The position numbers and the translations under genes were made by a program. The notes under the pieces were generated by a model. The model was not told where the DNA came from, made no database searches, and saw only the letters and a program-made list of their open reading frames with translations. Positions 25,469-33,803 of a stretch of DNA of 48,598 nucleotides are shown here, one piece after another. Positions within the stretch are counted from its first letter, which is position 1. Each line of letters opens with the position of its first letter. The stretch comes from Bacteroidota bacterium (lineage in GTDB: Bacteria > Bacteroidota > Bacteroidia > Bacteroidales > WCHB1-69), in contig JAKIZI010000011.1 in NCBI GenBank assembly GCA_022708105.1, positions 1 through 48,598 on the forward strand. Reading direction: 5' to 3'.

Positions 25469-26212
25469 ATGATTTCCAACCAAAAACATAATGACTCTAT
25501 ATCTTTTGAATACATAAAAAGAGCGTTGTTTGCGGTTGCTGATGAGAAAAAGAAGGAATTTCTCCCTTATTTTTTCAAAACGGGAGAAGGCCAATACGGA
25601 GCAGGAGATCAATTTATTGGAGTGGTTGTCCCCAAACAACGCGCGATTGTAAAAAAGTATCATTCGCTACCTTTAAATGAGATAGAATTGTTCATGGAAG
25701 ATGTCTATCATGAGTGTCGGATGACCGGATTGCTTTTCTTAGTTGAAATGTACACAAAATCCAAAGATGAGAGAGAAAAAGAAGAATTTTTCGATTTTTA
25801 CATAAAACATCGAAATCGAATTAATAATTGGGATTTGGTAGATCTTTCCGCCCCAAAAATTGTAGGGGCTCATCTATGGAAACGCAATCGAGAAATCCTT
25901 TATCAGTTTGCTTTGGAAAAGCATTTATGGACACAACGTATCGCCATTATTTCGACCTATTTTTTTATCAAAAATAATGATTATTCAACCACTTTTGATT
26001 TGGCTAAACTATTGCTCACCCATCCACATGATTTGATTCAAAAGGCCGTAGGTTGGATGCTTCGGGAGATCGGAAAGAGAAATTTTGAGGTTGAAATTGA
26101 ATTTCTCTCCACCGAACAAAGATACCAACAAATGCCAAGAACGATGTTGCGATATGCCATCGAACGTTTTCCCGAAAATCTTCGTCAGCAATTTTTAAAA
26201 AACGAAATATAA
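25469..26212 (+). CDS. AlkD-like DNA alkylation repair protein
   Basis: The 247-residue protein is of the HEAT-like alpha-helical DNA alkylation repair family (AlkC/AlkD, Pfam DNA_alkylation). Blocks include YFKTGEGQYGAGDQFIGV near residue 40, NNWDLVDLSAP near 117, LWTQRIAIISTYFFIKN near 151, and KAVGWMLREIGKR near 191, where the conserved Trp/Asp and Arg helices lie. The family excises alkylated bases such as 3-methyladenine or 7-methylguanine. It starts six bases after the DUF4340 gene, within the gldF operon, although the function is unrelated. Confidence 0.9.
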   Translation: MISNQKHNDSISFEYIKRALFAVADEKKKEFLPYFFKTGEGQYGAGDQFIGVVVPKQRAIVKKYHSLPLNEIELFMEDVYHECRMTGLLFLVEMYTKSKDEREKEEFFDFYIKHRNRINNWDLVDLSAPKIVGAHLWKRNREILYQFALEKHLWTQRIAIISTYFFIKNNDYSTTFDLAKLLLTHPHDLIQKAVGWMLREIGKRNFEVEIEFLSTEQRYQQMPRTMLRYAIERFPENLRQQFLKNEI

Positions 26213-26228
26213 ATTATCGTTCATTTTT

Positions 26229-27230
26229 ATGGATTCTTTTAATCTTCTTACGGAAACGCACAATAACTACATGAGACGATGCCTGCAACTGGCAGCAAAA
26301 GGACTGGGGAGCGTTCAACCTAATCCTATGGTTGGAGCCGTAATCACATACGAAGATAAAATTATCGGAGAAGGTTGGCATCAAAAATATGGATCTGCTC
26401 ACGCGGAAATTAATGCAATTTCAGCAGTTCAGAATAAGGAATTACTAAAAAAATCAACACTGTACGTAAATTTAGAACCCTGTTCCCACTATGGAAAAAC
26501 TCCTCCTTGTGCAGATGAAATTATCAGATGGAAAATACCACAAGTGGTTATCGGAACATCGGATCCCAATTCAAAAGTAAATGGTCGCGGCATTGCAAAA
26601 CTTAAAGAAGCCGGAATAACAGTAATTCAAAACATCTTGCCTGATGAATGTAAGGAACTGAATAGGCGATTCTTTACTTTTCATGGGAAGAAACGCCCCT
26701 ATATCATTCTTAAGTGGGCACAAACTTTAGACGGATATATGGATGTTGAAAGAATTAATTCTGAAGATAAAATTGACTATTGGATTACAAATCCCGAACT
26801 TCGCGTTCTGGTTCATAAATGGCGAAGTGAAGAAGATGCAATCCTCATTGGCTACAATACCCTACTCCGCGATCAGCCACAACTCAACACTCGTTTCTAT
26901 TCAGGAAAAAGTCCTATTCCTGTAGTTTTTGAGCGAAATCAAGTGATCATTAATGGAACGTCCTTTCAATACTCCTCCGCAGAAGATAAGATTGATAATA
27001 TCATAAAATGCTTATATACCCAAGATATCTCGTCTGTAATTGTGGAAGGAGGTCGGAAAACTTTAGACATGTTTCTATATTCCGGATATTGGGATGAAGC
27101 ACGTGTTTTGATTGGCAATATCCATTGGGACAAAGGTCTTCCGGCACCTGTAATAGATTCTATTCCGGAGCAATCGTACACGATTAACGGAGACCATGTT
27201 CAAATTTATATTCATCAAACGAATAATTAA
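26229..27230 (+). CDS. ribD: Bifunctional riboflavin biosynthesis protein RibD
   Basis: RibD carries out the deamination and the side-chain reduction steps in riboflavin synthesis. The 333-residue protein has an N-terminal zinc deaminase domain with His58-Ala-Glu60 (SAHAEINAI) and Cys85/Cys94 (PCSHYGKTPPC), and a C-terminal reductase domain beginning at PYIILKWAQTLDGYMD near residue 154, with SVIVEGGRKTLDMFL near 275. No other rib genes or FMN riboswitch are nearby. It sits 16 bases after the alkylation repair gene and 13 bases before pepT. Confidence 0.95.
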   Translation: MDSFNLLTETHNNYMRRCLQLAAKGLGSVQPNPMVGAVITYEDKIIGEGWHQKYGSAHAEINAISAVQNKELLKKSTLYVNLEPCSHYGKTPPCADEIIRWKIPQVVIGTSDPNSKVNGRGIAKLKEAGITVIQNILPDECKELNRRFFTFHGKKRPYIILKWAQTLDGYMDVERINSEDKIDYWITNPELRVLVHKWRSEEDAILIGYNTLLRDQPQLNTRFYSGKSPIPVVFERNQVIINGTSFQYSSAEDKIDNIIKCLYTQDISSVIVEGGRKTLDMFLYSGYWDEARVLIGNIHWDKGLPAPVIDSIPEQSYTINGDHVQIYIHQTNN

Positions 27231-27243
27231 AAACATATATATC

Positions 27244-28473
27244 ATGAAAAATAAACTTTTGCAAAGATTTTCAACGTATTTGTCGCATGACACTACTTCA
27301 GATGACAATTCTTCAACCTATCCGAGCACTCAAGGTCAATTGGAATTCGGAGACTATTTAGTTATGGAATTGACTAAAATAGGCATGAAAAATGCTTCAA
27401 AAGACCAATATGGGTATGTAACAGCGGTACTCCCTGCAAACACGCCAGAGCAAATTCCTGTCATTGGATTCATTGCCCATATAGATACTGCTCCTGATAT
27501 GCCCGGTGTAAAAAAACCGAGAATTATTGAGAACTATGATGGAAAAGATATTATGCTTGATGCTGAAACCTCAACAGCCCTTTTAATACAAGATTTTCCT
27601 GAATTATCTCATTATAAGGGCGAAACCCTTTTGACAACAGATGGGAAACATCTATTGGGGGCAGACGACAAAGCCGGTATTGCGGAGATTATTTGTGCGT
27701 TGGAATATCTCATACAACATCCTGAAATCAAACATGGTACGATTAAAGTTGCCTTTACGCCGGATGAAGAGATCGGCAAAGGCGTTATTCATTTTGACGT
27801 AACTAAATTTGGTTGTGATTTTGCTTATACAATGGATGGAGGAGCTCCGGGAGAACTTGAGTACGAAAATTTCAATGCTGCATCCGCTGAAATAAAGATT
27901 CAGGGACGAAATATTCACCCGGGATATGCCAAAAATAAGATGATTAATGCCCAATTAATAGCCATGGAATTTAATGCGTTACTTCCGGAGGAACAACGTC
28001 CCCAATATACCGAAGGATATGAAGGTTTTTTCTTATTGACCAAGATGGAAGGAACCGTTGAAAATGCAATTCTGAATTACATCATACGAGATCATGATAA
28101 AAATAAATTTGAGGAAAAGAAAAAATTAATTGCTACCATTGCCGGATTTCTAAATGAAAAATTAGGAGAAAAGAGAATCTCTTATGAGATTAAAAACCAG
28201 TATTTCAATATGAGAGAAAAAATAGAACCGGTAATGCACATTGTTACTTTAGCAGAAAAGGCCATGATAAAAGCAGAAATACCTCCGATTATCATGCCGA
28301 TTCGCGGAGGTACTGACGGAGCAAATTTATCATTCAAGGGACTTCCTTGTCCGAATATTTTTGCCGGTGGACATAACTTTCATGGAAAGTATGAGTATAT
28401 AACACTTGAGTCTATGGAAAAAGCGACACAAGTTATTCTCAATATCATTCAGTTATCAACAGAAAAAAATTAG
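27244..28473 (+). CDS. pepT: Peptidase T (tripeptide aminopeptidase)
   Basis: PepT is a cytoplasmic zinc aminopeptidase that removes the N-terminal residue of tripeptides. From the ATG at 27244 the protein has 409 residues, the normal size. Zinc and catalytic blocks appear in order: GFIAHIDTAPD, LLGADDKAGIAE, AFTPDEEIGKG, YTMDGGAPGELEYE and the final GGHNFHGKYEY. An in-frame ATG at 27196 would overlap ribD by 35 bases and add 16 hydrophobic residues not typical of PepT, so 27244 is preferred. Its stop overlaps the sodB stop region by four bases in convergent orientation. Confidence 0.94.
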   Translation: MKNKLLQRFSTYLSHDTTSDDNSSTYPSTQGQLEFGDYLVMELTKIGMKNASKDQYGYVTAVLPANTPEQIPVIGFIAHIDTAPDMPGVKKPRIIENYDGKDIMLDAETSTALLIQDFPELSHYKGETLLTTDGKHLLGADDKAGIAEIICALEYLIQHPEIKHGTIKVAFTPDEEIGKGVIHFDVTKFGCDFAYTMDGGAPGELEYENFNAASAEIKIQGRNIHPGYAKNKMINAQLIAMEFNALLPEEQRPQYTEGYEGFFLLTKMEGTVENAILNYIIRDHDKNKFEEKKKLIATIAGFLNEKLGEKRISYEIKNQYFNMREKIEPVMHIVTLAEKAMIKAEIPPIIMPIRGGTDGANLSFKGLPCPNIFAGGHNFHGKYEYITLESMEKATQVILNIIQLSTEKN

Positions 28474-29048
28474 CCTAATCTTTCAGCAATTTTTTTCCAA
28501 TTCACAATTGTCCAAAATTGTTGGATATAATCAGGTCTTCTATTCTGATAGTCAATGTAATATGCATGTTCCCACACATCGCAGGTAAGAAGAGGTTTTA
28601 ACCCTTTTACCATCGGATTTCCCGCATTTCCTTCTTGTACAATACTTAATTTTCCATCTTTATCAACTACCAACCAAGCCCAACCGGATCCGAACAAGGT
28701 TGCTGCGGCTTGTGAAAACTTAGTTTTAAACTCTTCGAAAGATCCAAAATCCCTATTGATTTTTTCTGCCAGCAGACCTGTTGGCATTTGAGATATGGGT
28801 TTCGGAGTAATAGATTCCCAATAAAAAGTATGGTTCCATACTTGGGCAGCATTATTAAAAATTCCGCCAGAAGATTTCATGATAATTTCCTCTAACGAAA
28901 GATTCTCAAATTCTGTGCCTTTAATCAGGTTGTTAAGATTGTTTACATAAGCCTGATGATGTTTTCCATAATGAAAAGAAATGGTTTCGGCACTAATCAC
29001 AGGGGCTAATTCTTCCGGGTTCCATGGTAATTTTGGTAATTCAAACAT
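28470..29048 (-). CDS. sodB: Superoxide dismutase, iron type
   Basis: The enzyme dismutates superoxide to oxygen and hydrogen peroxide. The protein has 192 residues. Metal ligands are His26, His73, Asp157 and His161 (FHYGKHHQAYV, WNHTFYW, DVWEHAYY). The Gln at the start of the second-sphere block AAQVWNHTFYW, together with FGSGWAWLV, is the pattern of iron-specific or cambialistic enzymes rather than strictly Mn enzymes. No signal peptide is seen, so it is cytoplasmic. It has its own TAnnTTTG promoter and converges on pepT with a four-base overlap. Confidence 0.95.
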   Translation of the reverse strand: MFELPKLPWNPEELAPVISAETISFHYGKHHQAYVNNLNNLIKGTEFENLSLEEIIMKSSGGIFNNAAQVWNHTFYWESITPKPISQMPTGLLAEKINRDFGSFEEFKTKFSQAAATLFGSGWAWLVVDKDGKLSIVQEGNAGNPMVKGLKPLLTCDVWEHAYYIDYQNRRPDYIQQFWTIVNWKKIAERLG

Positions 29049-29070
29049 AATTTTAAAATTTAAAGGTTAA

Positions 29071-29078
29071 CAAATTTA
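29071..29078 (-). promoter_or_regulatory. -7 element of sodB
   Basis: Minus-strand TAAATTTG matches TAnnTTTG and lies 23 bases before the sodB ATG. Confidence 0.5.
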
Positions 29079-29128
29079 TCTTAATACGAATGATGTCCCT
29101 CCGGAATCAAACGCTGAACGGCTGAAAT

Positions 29129-29971
29129 TTATGACTTCACAAACTTCGCGGCAACCCATCCGTTTTTTTCTTTATAACAACCCAAAGACAATTTATGTTC
29201 AGCACATTTATGCACAATCATATCCAAATCTGTCTCTTTATAGAAACCACTCATAAAAAGATTTCCTTCATTTTTAAGACATACAGCATATTTCTGAATA
29301 TCATTAAGCAATACATTACGATTGATATTGGCTAAAATAACATCATATTTTTCTGTTGTTAACAAAGAGGCATCTCCGAGTTTAACTTCAATATCGGGAA
29401 CTTGATTTCGTTCATTATTTTCAATATTATTCCGGTATGCCCATTCATCATTATCAATAGCTAAAACGGGATTGGCTCCTTTCTTTCGCGCCAAAATGGC
29501 GAGTACTCCTGTTCCTGCACCCATATCAAGTAAGGATTTTCCAAAAAGTGGTTCATCCAATAATAATTCTATCATCAACGCAGTAGTTTCATGGTGGGCT
29601 GTTCCAAAGGACATCTTAGGTTCAATCACAATTTCTATTTCTGCTTTTGGGTGAGGTTCATGAAAGGGCGCTCTAATATAACATCTATTTGCAATTAAAA
29701 CCGGCGTATAATTCGACTCCCATACTTCGTTCCAGTCACGATTCTCCATCTGAGTTACCGAAAAAGTTAATTGCACAGGAAGTCCGTGATTCTGAAGCAA
29801 CTGATTCACTTTTTCAGGTTGATGCATACTTTCAGAAACATAAGCACACAACTCATTTTCTGAATTTCCATCTGCGAAACTATCGAATCCTTCTTCAGCA
29901 AGCATGGAAATAATAATATCTTTCCATGGCTCTGCCACAGAAAAAATAATTTTATATTCTAAATAATTCAC
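29129..29971 (-). CDS. prmA: Ribosomal protein L11 methyltransferase
   Basis: PrmA methylates ribosomal protein L11 using S-adenosylmethionine. The 280-residue protein has the N-terminal substrate-recognition part (DFSVAEP-like start, EEGFDSFADG) and a Rossmann methyltransferase domain with motif I LLDMGAGTGVLAI near residue 143 and motif IV VILANINRNVLL near 210, where PrmA enzymes carry N-I-N/L. MSFGTAHHETTALMIELL is also diagnostic. It starts 13 bases after the PepSY-like protein gene and is probably in its transcript. Confidence 0.93.
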   Translation of the reverse strand: MNYLEYKIIFSVAEPWKDIIISMLAEEGFDSFADGNSENELCAYVSESMHQPEKVNQLLQNHGLPVQLTFSVTQMENRDWNEVWESNYTPVLIANRCYIRAPFHEPHPKAEIEIVIEPKMSFGTAHHETTALMIELLLDEPLFGKSLLDMGAGTGVLAILARKKGANPVLAIDNDEWAYRNNIENNERNQVPDIEVKLGDASLLTTEKYDVILANINRNVLLNDIQKYAVCLKNEGNLFMSGFYKETDLDMIVHKCAEHKLSLGCYKEKNGWVAAKFVKS

Positions 29972-29984
29972 GGTTTTGATTTTA

Positions 29985-31694
29985 TTATTCTACAATCTTT
30001 CCTGTATTTGTAAACCACAAGGTTTGAATTTCTTTCGTTTTTTTCGTTTGAATAATCACTTGATAATAGGTTTTTCTATCCGATTTTTTAACAGTATAAT
30101 ATTCAAGCACTTTAGCTCCCTTGGCATTTTTCTTAATATAATCGGCAATCGCTTGAGTAAGATTATCGGGACTGAGCGCAGAATAAGTTTCCAGGATTGT
30201 TCCTTCCGCATCATAGACACAAATTGTCTTTCCACGGGTCCCATTAAAACTTACCTGATAATGATTCTCTTCATTTGAACTCCATTCAGGTTCAACGACT
30301 CTTGGATATTTTGCTTTAAAAGCAGTCAACACCTTTTCGGGAATTTCGATATTGGTTTCATTCTGTTCCTCTTGTTGTAGTCCTAAATTACTTTCACTAT
30401 CGGCACCTTCTTTTTTCAAGAACTTTCCAACCTTACTAAAATACAACGTTTCTGAACTAAGTCCTATTCCTTCTTCCTTAATTTCAATTTTGTATATAGA
30501 TCCTAAATCTTCATCATCAACCAATGTGCAGAATTTATAACGATAAGAAGGATAATTAAGAGAAACATAAGATTGCAGATCTGTGGGGAGATCCTTGGAG
30601 TTGATTTTTGTTCCAGCGGATGCTCCTTGTCCATCTACTTTCGCATAGTAGGAATCAAGATCATTGTCTTCCTCAGATTTACTATTTTGCCCCATTGTAT
30701 AGTCAGGGTCAATTGTTTTTAAAAGTTTACCTGATTTATCGAATATGATTGTAGTAATAAATTTATCTTTCCAATTCTTTTTTTCATAAATTTCAACATA
30801 ATTCCTATCATTTTTATCCGCTCTCATCTCCTTTCGGGCTGCGGCAAATCGGTAACCTTTATAATACGATTTTAAATGTTTTTGCATATTTCCCGTAACT
30901 GCCTCTTCGGGTAATTGAATAATCGTTTTTTCCCACACTCCATCAGGAGTTATAAAGATTTCATTTTCTTTTCCTTGAGCCGTACATTTAGCAACATAAA
31001 AAGAGTCTACTCGATACCATTTTAAATTTTCGGGACGAGATGCTTTCTTTTTCAGTGTTTTAGAAACAATAGGGGGAATTGAAGACTCATTAATTTCAAC
31101 ATTTTGCTTTTGAGGTTCATCTTTGCTTTTTTGTTTGGTTGAGCTTTTCTCTGATTTATCGGAAGAAGGTTTTTCTTGAGATTTGGGTGAAGCCGCTTGT
31201 GGTTTAGGTTCTTCCAAGGTAAATCCCGGTGGATCATTTCGTTGCATCAATTCTCCTCTATCGGTAAAAGATAAGGTTGAGGAAGCTTGCCCAATACCAT
31301 CTTTTTTAACTTCTAAATAATAGTGCGTTTTTTCACCGGGTTTTTGTTGAAGTGCTGAAATAGCAATCACAAAATTAGGATATTCTTTCTCAACGTATTG
31401 AATAATTGCTGTAGGAAGTTCCTTTCGGGGAATAGGCATCAATGTTTTCACCCATTCTCCTGCATTTGAAAAATAGGCTTTAGATGCTAATCCATCGATT
31501 TTAAAATTAGCAACAAATTGATTTTCAATTAATTCCCATGCGGAAACTTTAACCCCCGGATATTCATACTCCAATGCATTCATCACTGAAGTGGGCACAT
31601 CTTCCGTTTTCAGTTTCTGTGAAAACAGAGATGATTGAACGCAAAATAAAGACAATAAAAATAAAAATACGATAACAAAATTATTCTTTTTCAT
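29985..31694 (-). CDS. Secreted multi-domain PepSY-like repeat protein
   Basis: The 569-residue protein has a signal peptide (about residues 1-25, SSLFSQ). It then contains several PepSY-like units of 60-70 residues, each opening with a short amphipathic helix such as VPTSVMNALEYEYPG, LPTDLQSYVSLNYPS or IPEKVLTAFKAKYPR, followed by beta strands of the type ENHYQVSFNG. I see about six or seven half-units. A Lys/Ser/Pro/Gln-rich linker (about residues 165-205) separates the first pair from the rest. The fold is typical of small periplasmic PepSY-like (DUF2874) proteins of Bacteroidota; this one chains many copies. Function is unknown; binding of peptides or protease inhibition is inferred from the family name only. 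Confidence 0.75.
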   Translation of the reverse strand: MKKNNFVIVFLFLLSLFCVQSSLFSQKLKTEDVPTSVMNALEYEYPGVKVSAWELIENQFVANFKIDGLASKAYFSNAGEWVKTLMPIPRKELPTAIIQYVEKEYPNFVIAISALQQKPGEKTHYYLEVKKDGIGQASSTLSFTDRGELMQRNDPPGFTLEEPKPQAASPKSQEKPSSDKSEKSSTKQKSKDEPQKQNVEINESSIPPIVSKTLKKKASRPENLKWYRVDSFYVAKCTAQGKENEIFITPDGVWEKTIIQLPEEAVTGNMQKHLKSYYKGYRFAAARKEMRADKNDRNYVEIYEKKNWKDKFITTIIFDKSGKLLKTIDPDYTMGQNSKSEEDNDLDSYYAKVDGQGASAGTKINSKDLPTDLQSYVSLNYPSYRYKFCTLVDDEDLGSIYKIEIKEEGIGLSSETLYFSKVGKFLKKEGADSESNLGLQQEEQNETNIEIPEKVLTAFKAKYPRVVEPEWSSNEENHYQVSFNGTRGKTICVYDAEGTILETYSALSPDNLTQAIADYIKKNAKGAKVLEYYTVKKSDRKTYYQVIIQTKKTKEIQTLWFTNTGKIVE

Positions 31695-31723
31695 TCTTTT
31701 TTCATTTTATAAATAACATTGGC

Positions 31724-31731
31724 CAAAATTA
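31724..31731 (-). promoter_or_regulatory. -7 element of the PepSY-like protein gene
   Basis: Minus-strand TAATTTTG matches TAnnTTTG. It lies 30 bases before the ATG at 31694, in the 51-base gap after the Fur-like gene. Confidence 0.5.
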
Positions 31732-31745
31732 CATTTTTTTTTATA

Positions 31746-32174
31746 TCATTTTTCTTTTGTGTAGAAAATTGCTTTACAAATTTTCTTTTTGCATTTTTCT
31801 TCAAGAAAATTCAAGATTTCTTGTTCGATTTGAGAATCCGTTTCTTCTTGAATATCCATATTTTCATTAACCCAACATATTGATTTCCGGTTGGAGAAAA
31901 GAATAAATTCATAAACAGGTTCGATTATTACCCAACTTCGCCTGACAAATCCGGCTTTTTCCAATAGATGAACAGTATTGTAGATGGTGGCTTTGCTCAA
32001 TTGATATTTATCTTTTTTTAATTCTTGAAAGATCATTTCAATTTTAAAGACACCTCCTATCTGTATAATTTTCTTAAGTACAATAAATCGTTCCGGAGTT
32101 TTCTTATATGAATTCTTTTCAAGAAACTCTGAAAACTTATCATAAGCCATTTCATACAAAGCACATTGTGTCAT
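31746..32174 (-). CDS. Fur-family-like transcriptional regulator lacking canonical metal ligands
   Basis: The protein has 142 residues. The N-terminal winged helix fits the Fur family: KKTPERFIVLKKI near residue 24 and LSKATIYNTVHLLEKAGFVRR (recognition helix) near 59. The C-terminal dimer/metal domain is divergent: after EPVYEF the usual HHDHLIC and CxxC stretch is replaced by ILFSNRKSICWVNEN, so the canonical His/Asp and Cys ligands are missing, although Cys100, Cys128 and Cys133 are present. It may be a repressor with a different signal or no metal dependence (inference). A strong GGAGG ribosome-binding site lies before the ATG. Its downstream neighbour has its own promoter, and sodB is two genes further on. 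Confidence 0.82.
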   Translation of the reverse strand: MTQCALYEMAYDKFSEFLEKNSYKKTPERFIVLKKIIQIGGVFKIEMIFQELKKDKYQLSKATIYNTVHLLEKAGFVRRSWVIIEPVYEFILFSNRKSICWVNENMDIQEETDSQIEQEILNFLEEKCKKKICKAIFYTKEK

Positions 32175-32202
32175 GTTTCCTCCGAAAAAATTTTATGAAA
32201 TG

Positions 32203-32210
32203 CAAAGATA
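32203..32210 (-). promoter_or_regulatory. -7 element and GGAGG ribosome site of the Fur-like gene
   Basis: Minus-strand TATCTTTG matches TAnnTTTG, 29 bases before the ATG. A GGAGG motif then precedes the ATG by a few bases, a stronger Shine-Dalgarno than most genes in this window show. Confidence 0.5.
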
Positions 32211-32338
32211 TCATTTTTCTGGCACGAATCTCAAGAATTGAGGAATGGTAATTCCATAAATTTCAATCAAATTTCACTTTAAAATTGAATCCCCACAAAA
32301 AAAACAATCTAAATACATTTTTTTTATAAAAAGTATTG

Positions 32339-32365
32339 TTTGTATTTAAAAAAGTTGTATTTTTG
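32339..32365 (+). promoter_or_regulatory. Promoter of tRNA-Glu (-33 and -7 elements)
   Basis: TTTG at 32339-32342 and TATTTTTG at 32358-32365 start 19 bases apart, the best-formed promoter in the window. Transcription would start just before the tRNA at 32387. Confidence 0.75.
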
Positions 32366-32386
32366 CAGCCTCAAAAGAAAACACGC

Positions 32387-32461
32387 GCCGCATTCGTCTA
32401 GTTGGCCTAGGACGCAAGGTTTTCATCCTTGAAATCAGGGGTTCGAATCCCCTATGCGGTA
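32387..32461 (+). tRNA. tRNA-Glu (anticodon TTC)
   Basis: The cloverleaf is complete. The acceptor stem GCCGCAT pairs with ATGCGGT, with one G-U pair at the end. The anticodon stem CAAGG/CCTTG encloses the loop TTTTCAT, whose bases 32422-32424 are TTC. The T arm AGGGG-TTCGAAT-CCCCT is canonical. The discriminator base is A at 32461 and CCA is not encoded. Confidence 0.97.
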
Positions 32462-32463
32462 CG

Positions 32464-32494
32464 AACTCCGAACTAATCTTCGGAGTTTTTTTTT
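32464..32494 (+). terminator. Rho-independent terminator of tRNA-Glu
   Basis: AACTCCGAA (32464-32472) and TTCGGAGTT (32479-32487) form a perfect 9-bp stem with a 6-base loop, running into a T tract through 32494. Confidence 0.9.
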
Positions 32495-32509
32495 ATATTC
32501 CATTATCAG

Positions 32510-33649
32510 ATGAGCGGTATATACATTCATTTTCCTTTTTGTACCAAAAAATGCATCTATTGTAATTTTTATTCGACCACATCTCTAACACAAAAAGATG
32601 CTTACATCAAAGCATTACAAAAAGAAATCATACAAAGCACCGACTATTTATCAGATGTTCCTATTCGCACGCTCTATTTTGGCGGAGGAACTCCTTCTTT
32701 ATTGTCCATAAAAGAGCTTTCTATTATTTTAGAAACATTAAAACTTCATTATTTTTTTGATAAAAATCTTGAATTTACCTTTGAAGCAAATCCTGAAACG
32801 CTTACATTGGAATATCTCAAATCTTTACGCGAATTAGGTATCAATAGAATAAGTATCGGCATTCAATCTTTTCATGATTCAATTTTGCACTTTTTAAACC
32901 GAAGACACCATGGGGAAGAAGCACAAATGGCCATTAAAAATGCACTAAACGCAGGATTCGATAATATTTCAATTGACTTAATTTATGGTATTTCGGAACG
33001 AACAGGTTCTATGTGGCTTTCTGACTTGCAAACTGCTTATTCATATCCGATTACACATCTTTCTGCTTACGCATTAAGTATTGAAGAAAATACGCTTTTA
33101 CAAACAAAAATCAAACGGGGTATTCTCACTCAACCTCGTGAAGAACAGTTTATTGAAGATTATTATCTTTTACTTGAAGAGAGTCGTAAAGCCGGCTTCG
33201 AACAATATGAAATTTCAAATTTTGCAAAAAATAAACGGATTTCTCAACACAATTATGCTTATTGGGAAGGCAAACCCTATTTAGGACTTGGTCCTTCAGC
33301 ACATTCATATAATTTACAAACTCGTCGATGGAATGTTGCAAATCTCAGCACTTATATTCAACAGATTGAAACCGGATTCTGCCATTATGAAACTGAAACA
33401 CTCTCTGAGACAGACCATTTCAATGAATACATTTTATTACATCTTCGAACAGCAGAAGGAATCGATATTGATAAAATCAGAACCCGCTTCGGAAATGAGA
33501 AAGAAATTTATGTTCGCAATTATTTTCTAACCATAGAACCATCACATTATACTATTGAGAATAATTATTATCAATTGACAGATGCCGGAAAACTCTGGGC
33601 AGATCAAATTGCCATGAATTTATTTATTCTTCAAGAAGATAAACTTTAA
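32510..33649 (+). CDS. hemW: Radical SAM heme chaperone HemW
   Basis: The 379-residue protein has the radical-SAM cluster motif CTKKCIYCNF (Cys11, Cys15, Cys18) almost at the N-terminus, without the N-terminal extension of HemN. CxxxCxxCxF (Phe, not Cys, at the end) is the HemW form. FGGGTPSLL near residue 57, SIGIQSFHDSIL near 117 and SIDLIYGISERTGSMWLSDL near 157 are family blocks, and a HemN C-terminal domain follows (LSETDHFNEYILLHLRT). HemW binds heme and an Fe-S cluster and inserts heme into proteins; it is often mislabelled coproporphyrinogen oxidase. It follows the tRNA terminator closely with no clear promoter of its own. Confidence 0.9.
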   Translation: MSGIYIHFPFCTKKCIYCNFYSTTSLTQKDAYIKALQKEIIQSTDYLSDVPIRTLYFGGGTPSLLSIKELSIILETLKLHYFFDKNLEFTFEANPETLTLEYLKSLRELGINRISIGIQSFHDSILHFLNRRHHGEEAQMAIKNALNAGFDNISIDLIYGISERTGSMWLSDLQTAYSYPITHLSAYALSIEENTLLQTKIKRGILTQPREEQFIEDYYLLLEESRKAGFEQYEISNFAKNKRISQHNYAYWEGKPYLGLGPSAHSYNLQTRRWNVANLSTYIQQIETGFCHYETETLSETDHFNEYILLHLRTAEGIDIDKIRTRFGNEKEIYVRNYFLTIEPSHYTIENNYYQLTDAGKLWADQIAMNLFILQEDKL

Positions 33650-33698
33650 ATAAGAAAATATCCTTCGGAAATTCTACAATTATAATTCCTAAAAAAAA

Positions 33699-33728
33699 GA
33701 AAATTATCAAAAAATAATTCTCTTTTTT
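33699..33728 (+). terminator. Weak AT-rich terminator after hemW
   Basis: GAAAATTAT and ATAATTCTC can pair with one mismatch around a CAAAAA loop, followed by a run of six T. It lies about 50 bases past the hemW stop, upstream of the DUF819 gene promoter. Confidence 0.4.
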
Positions 33729-33743
33729 GGTGTAAAAATATGT

Positions 33744-33769
33744 TTTGTATTAATTTTTCTCTATTTTTG
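33744..33769 (+). promoter_or_regulatory. Promoter of the DUF819 gene (-33 and -7 elements)
   Basis: TTTG at 33744-33747 and TATTTTTG at 33762-33769 start 18 bases apart, about 35 bases before the ATG at 33804. Confidence 0.65.
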
Positions 33770-33803
33770 CATTAATTAATTTTTATTAACAAAACAAGTT
33801 TTT

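Noticed and set aside
28470..28473. Assembly error where pepT and sodB stop codons overlap
   Set aside because: Both proteins end at their normal positions; a four-base convergent overlap is ordinary in compact genomes.
32510..33649. Oxygen-independent coproporphyrinogen oxidase HemN
   Set aside because: The N-terminal extension is missing and the motif ends CxxxCxxCxF, the HemW form.
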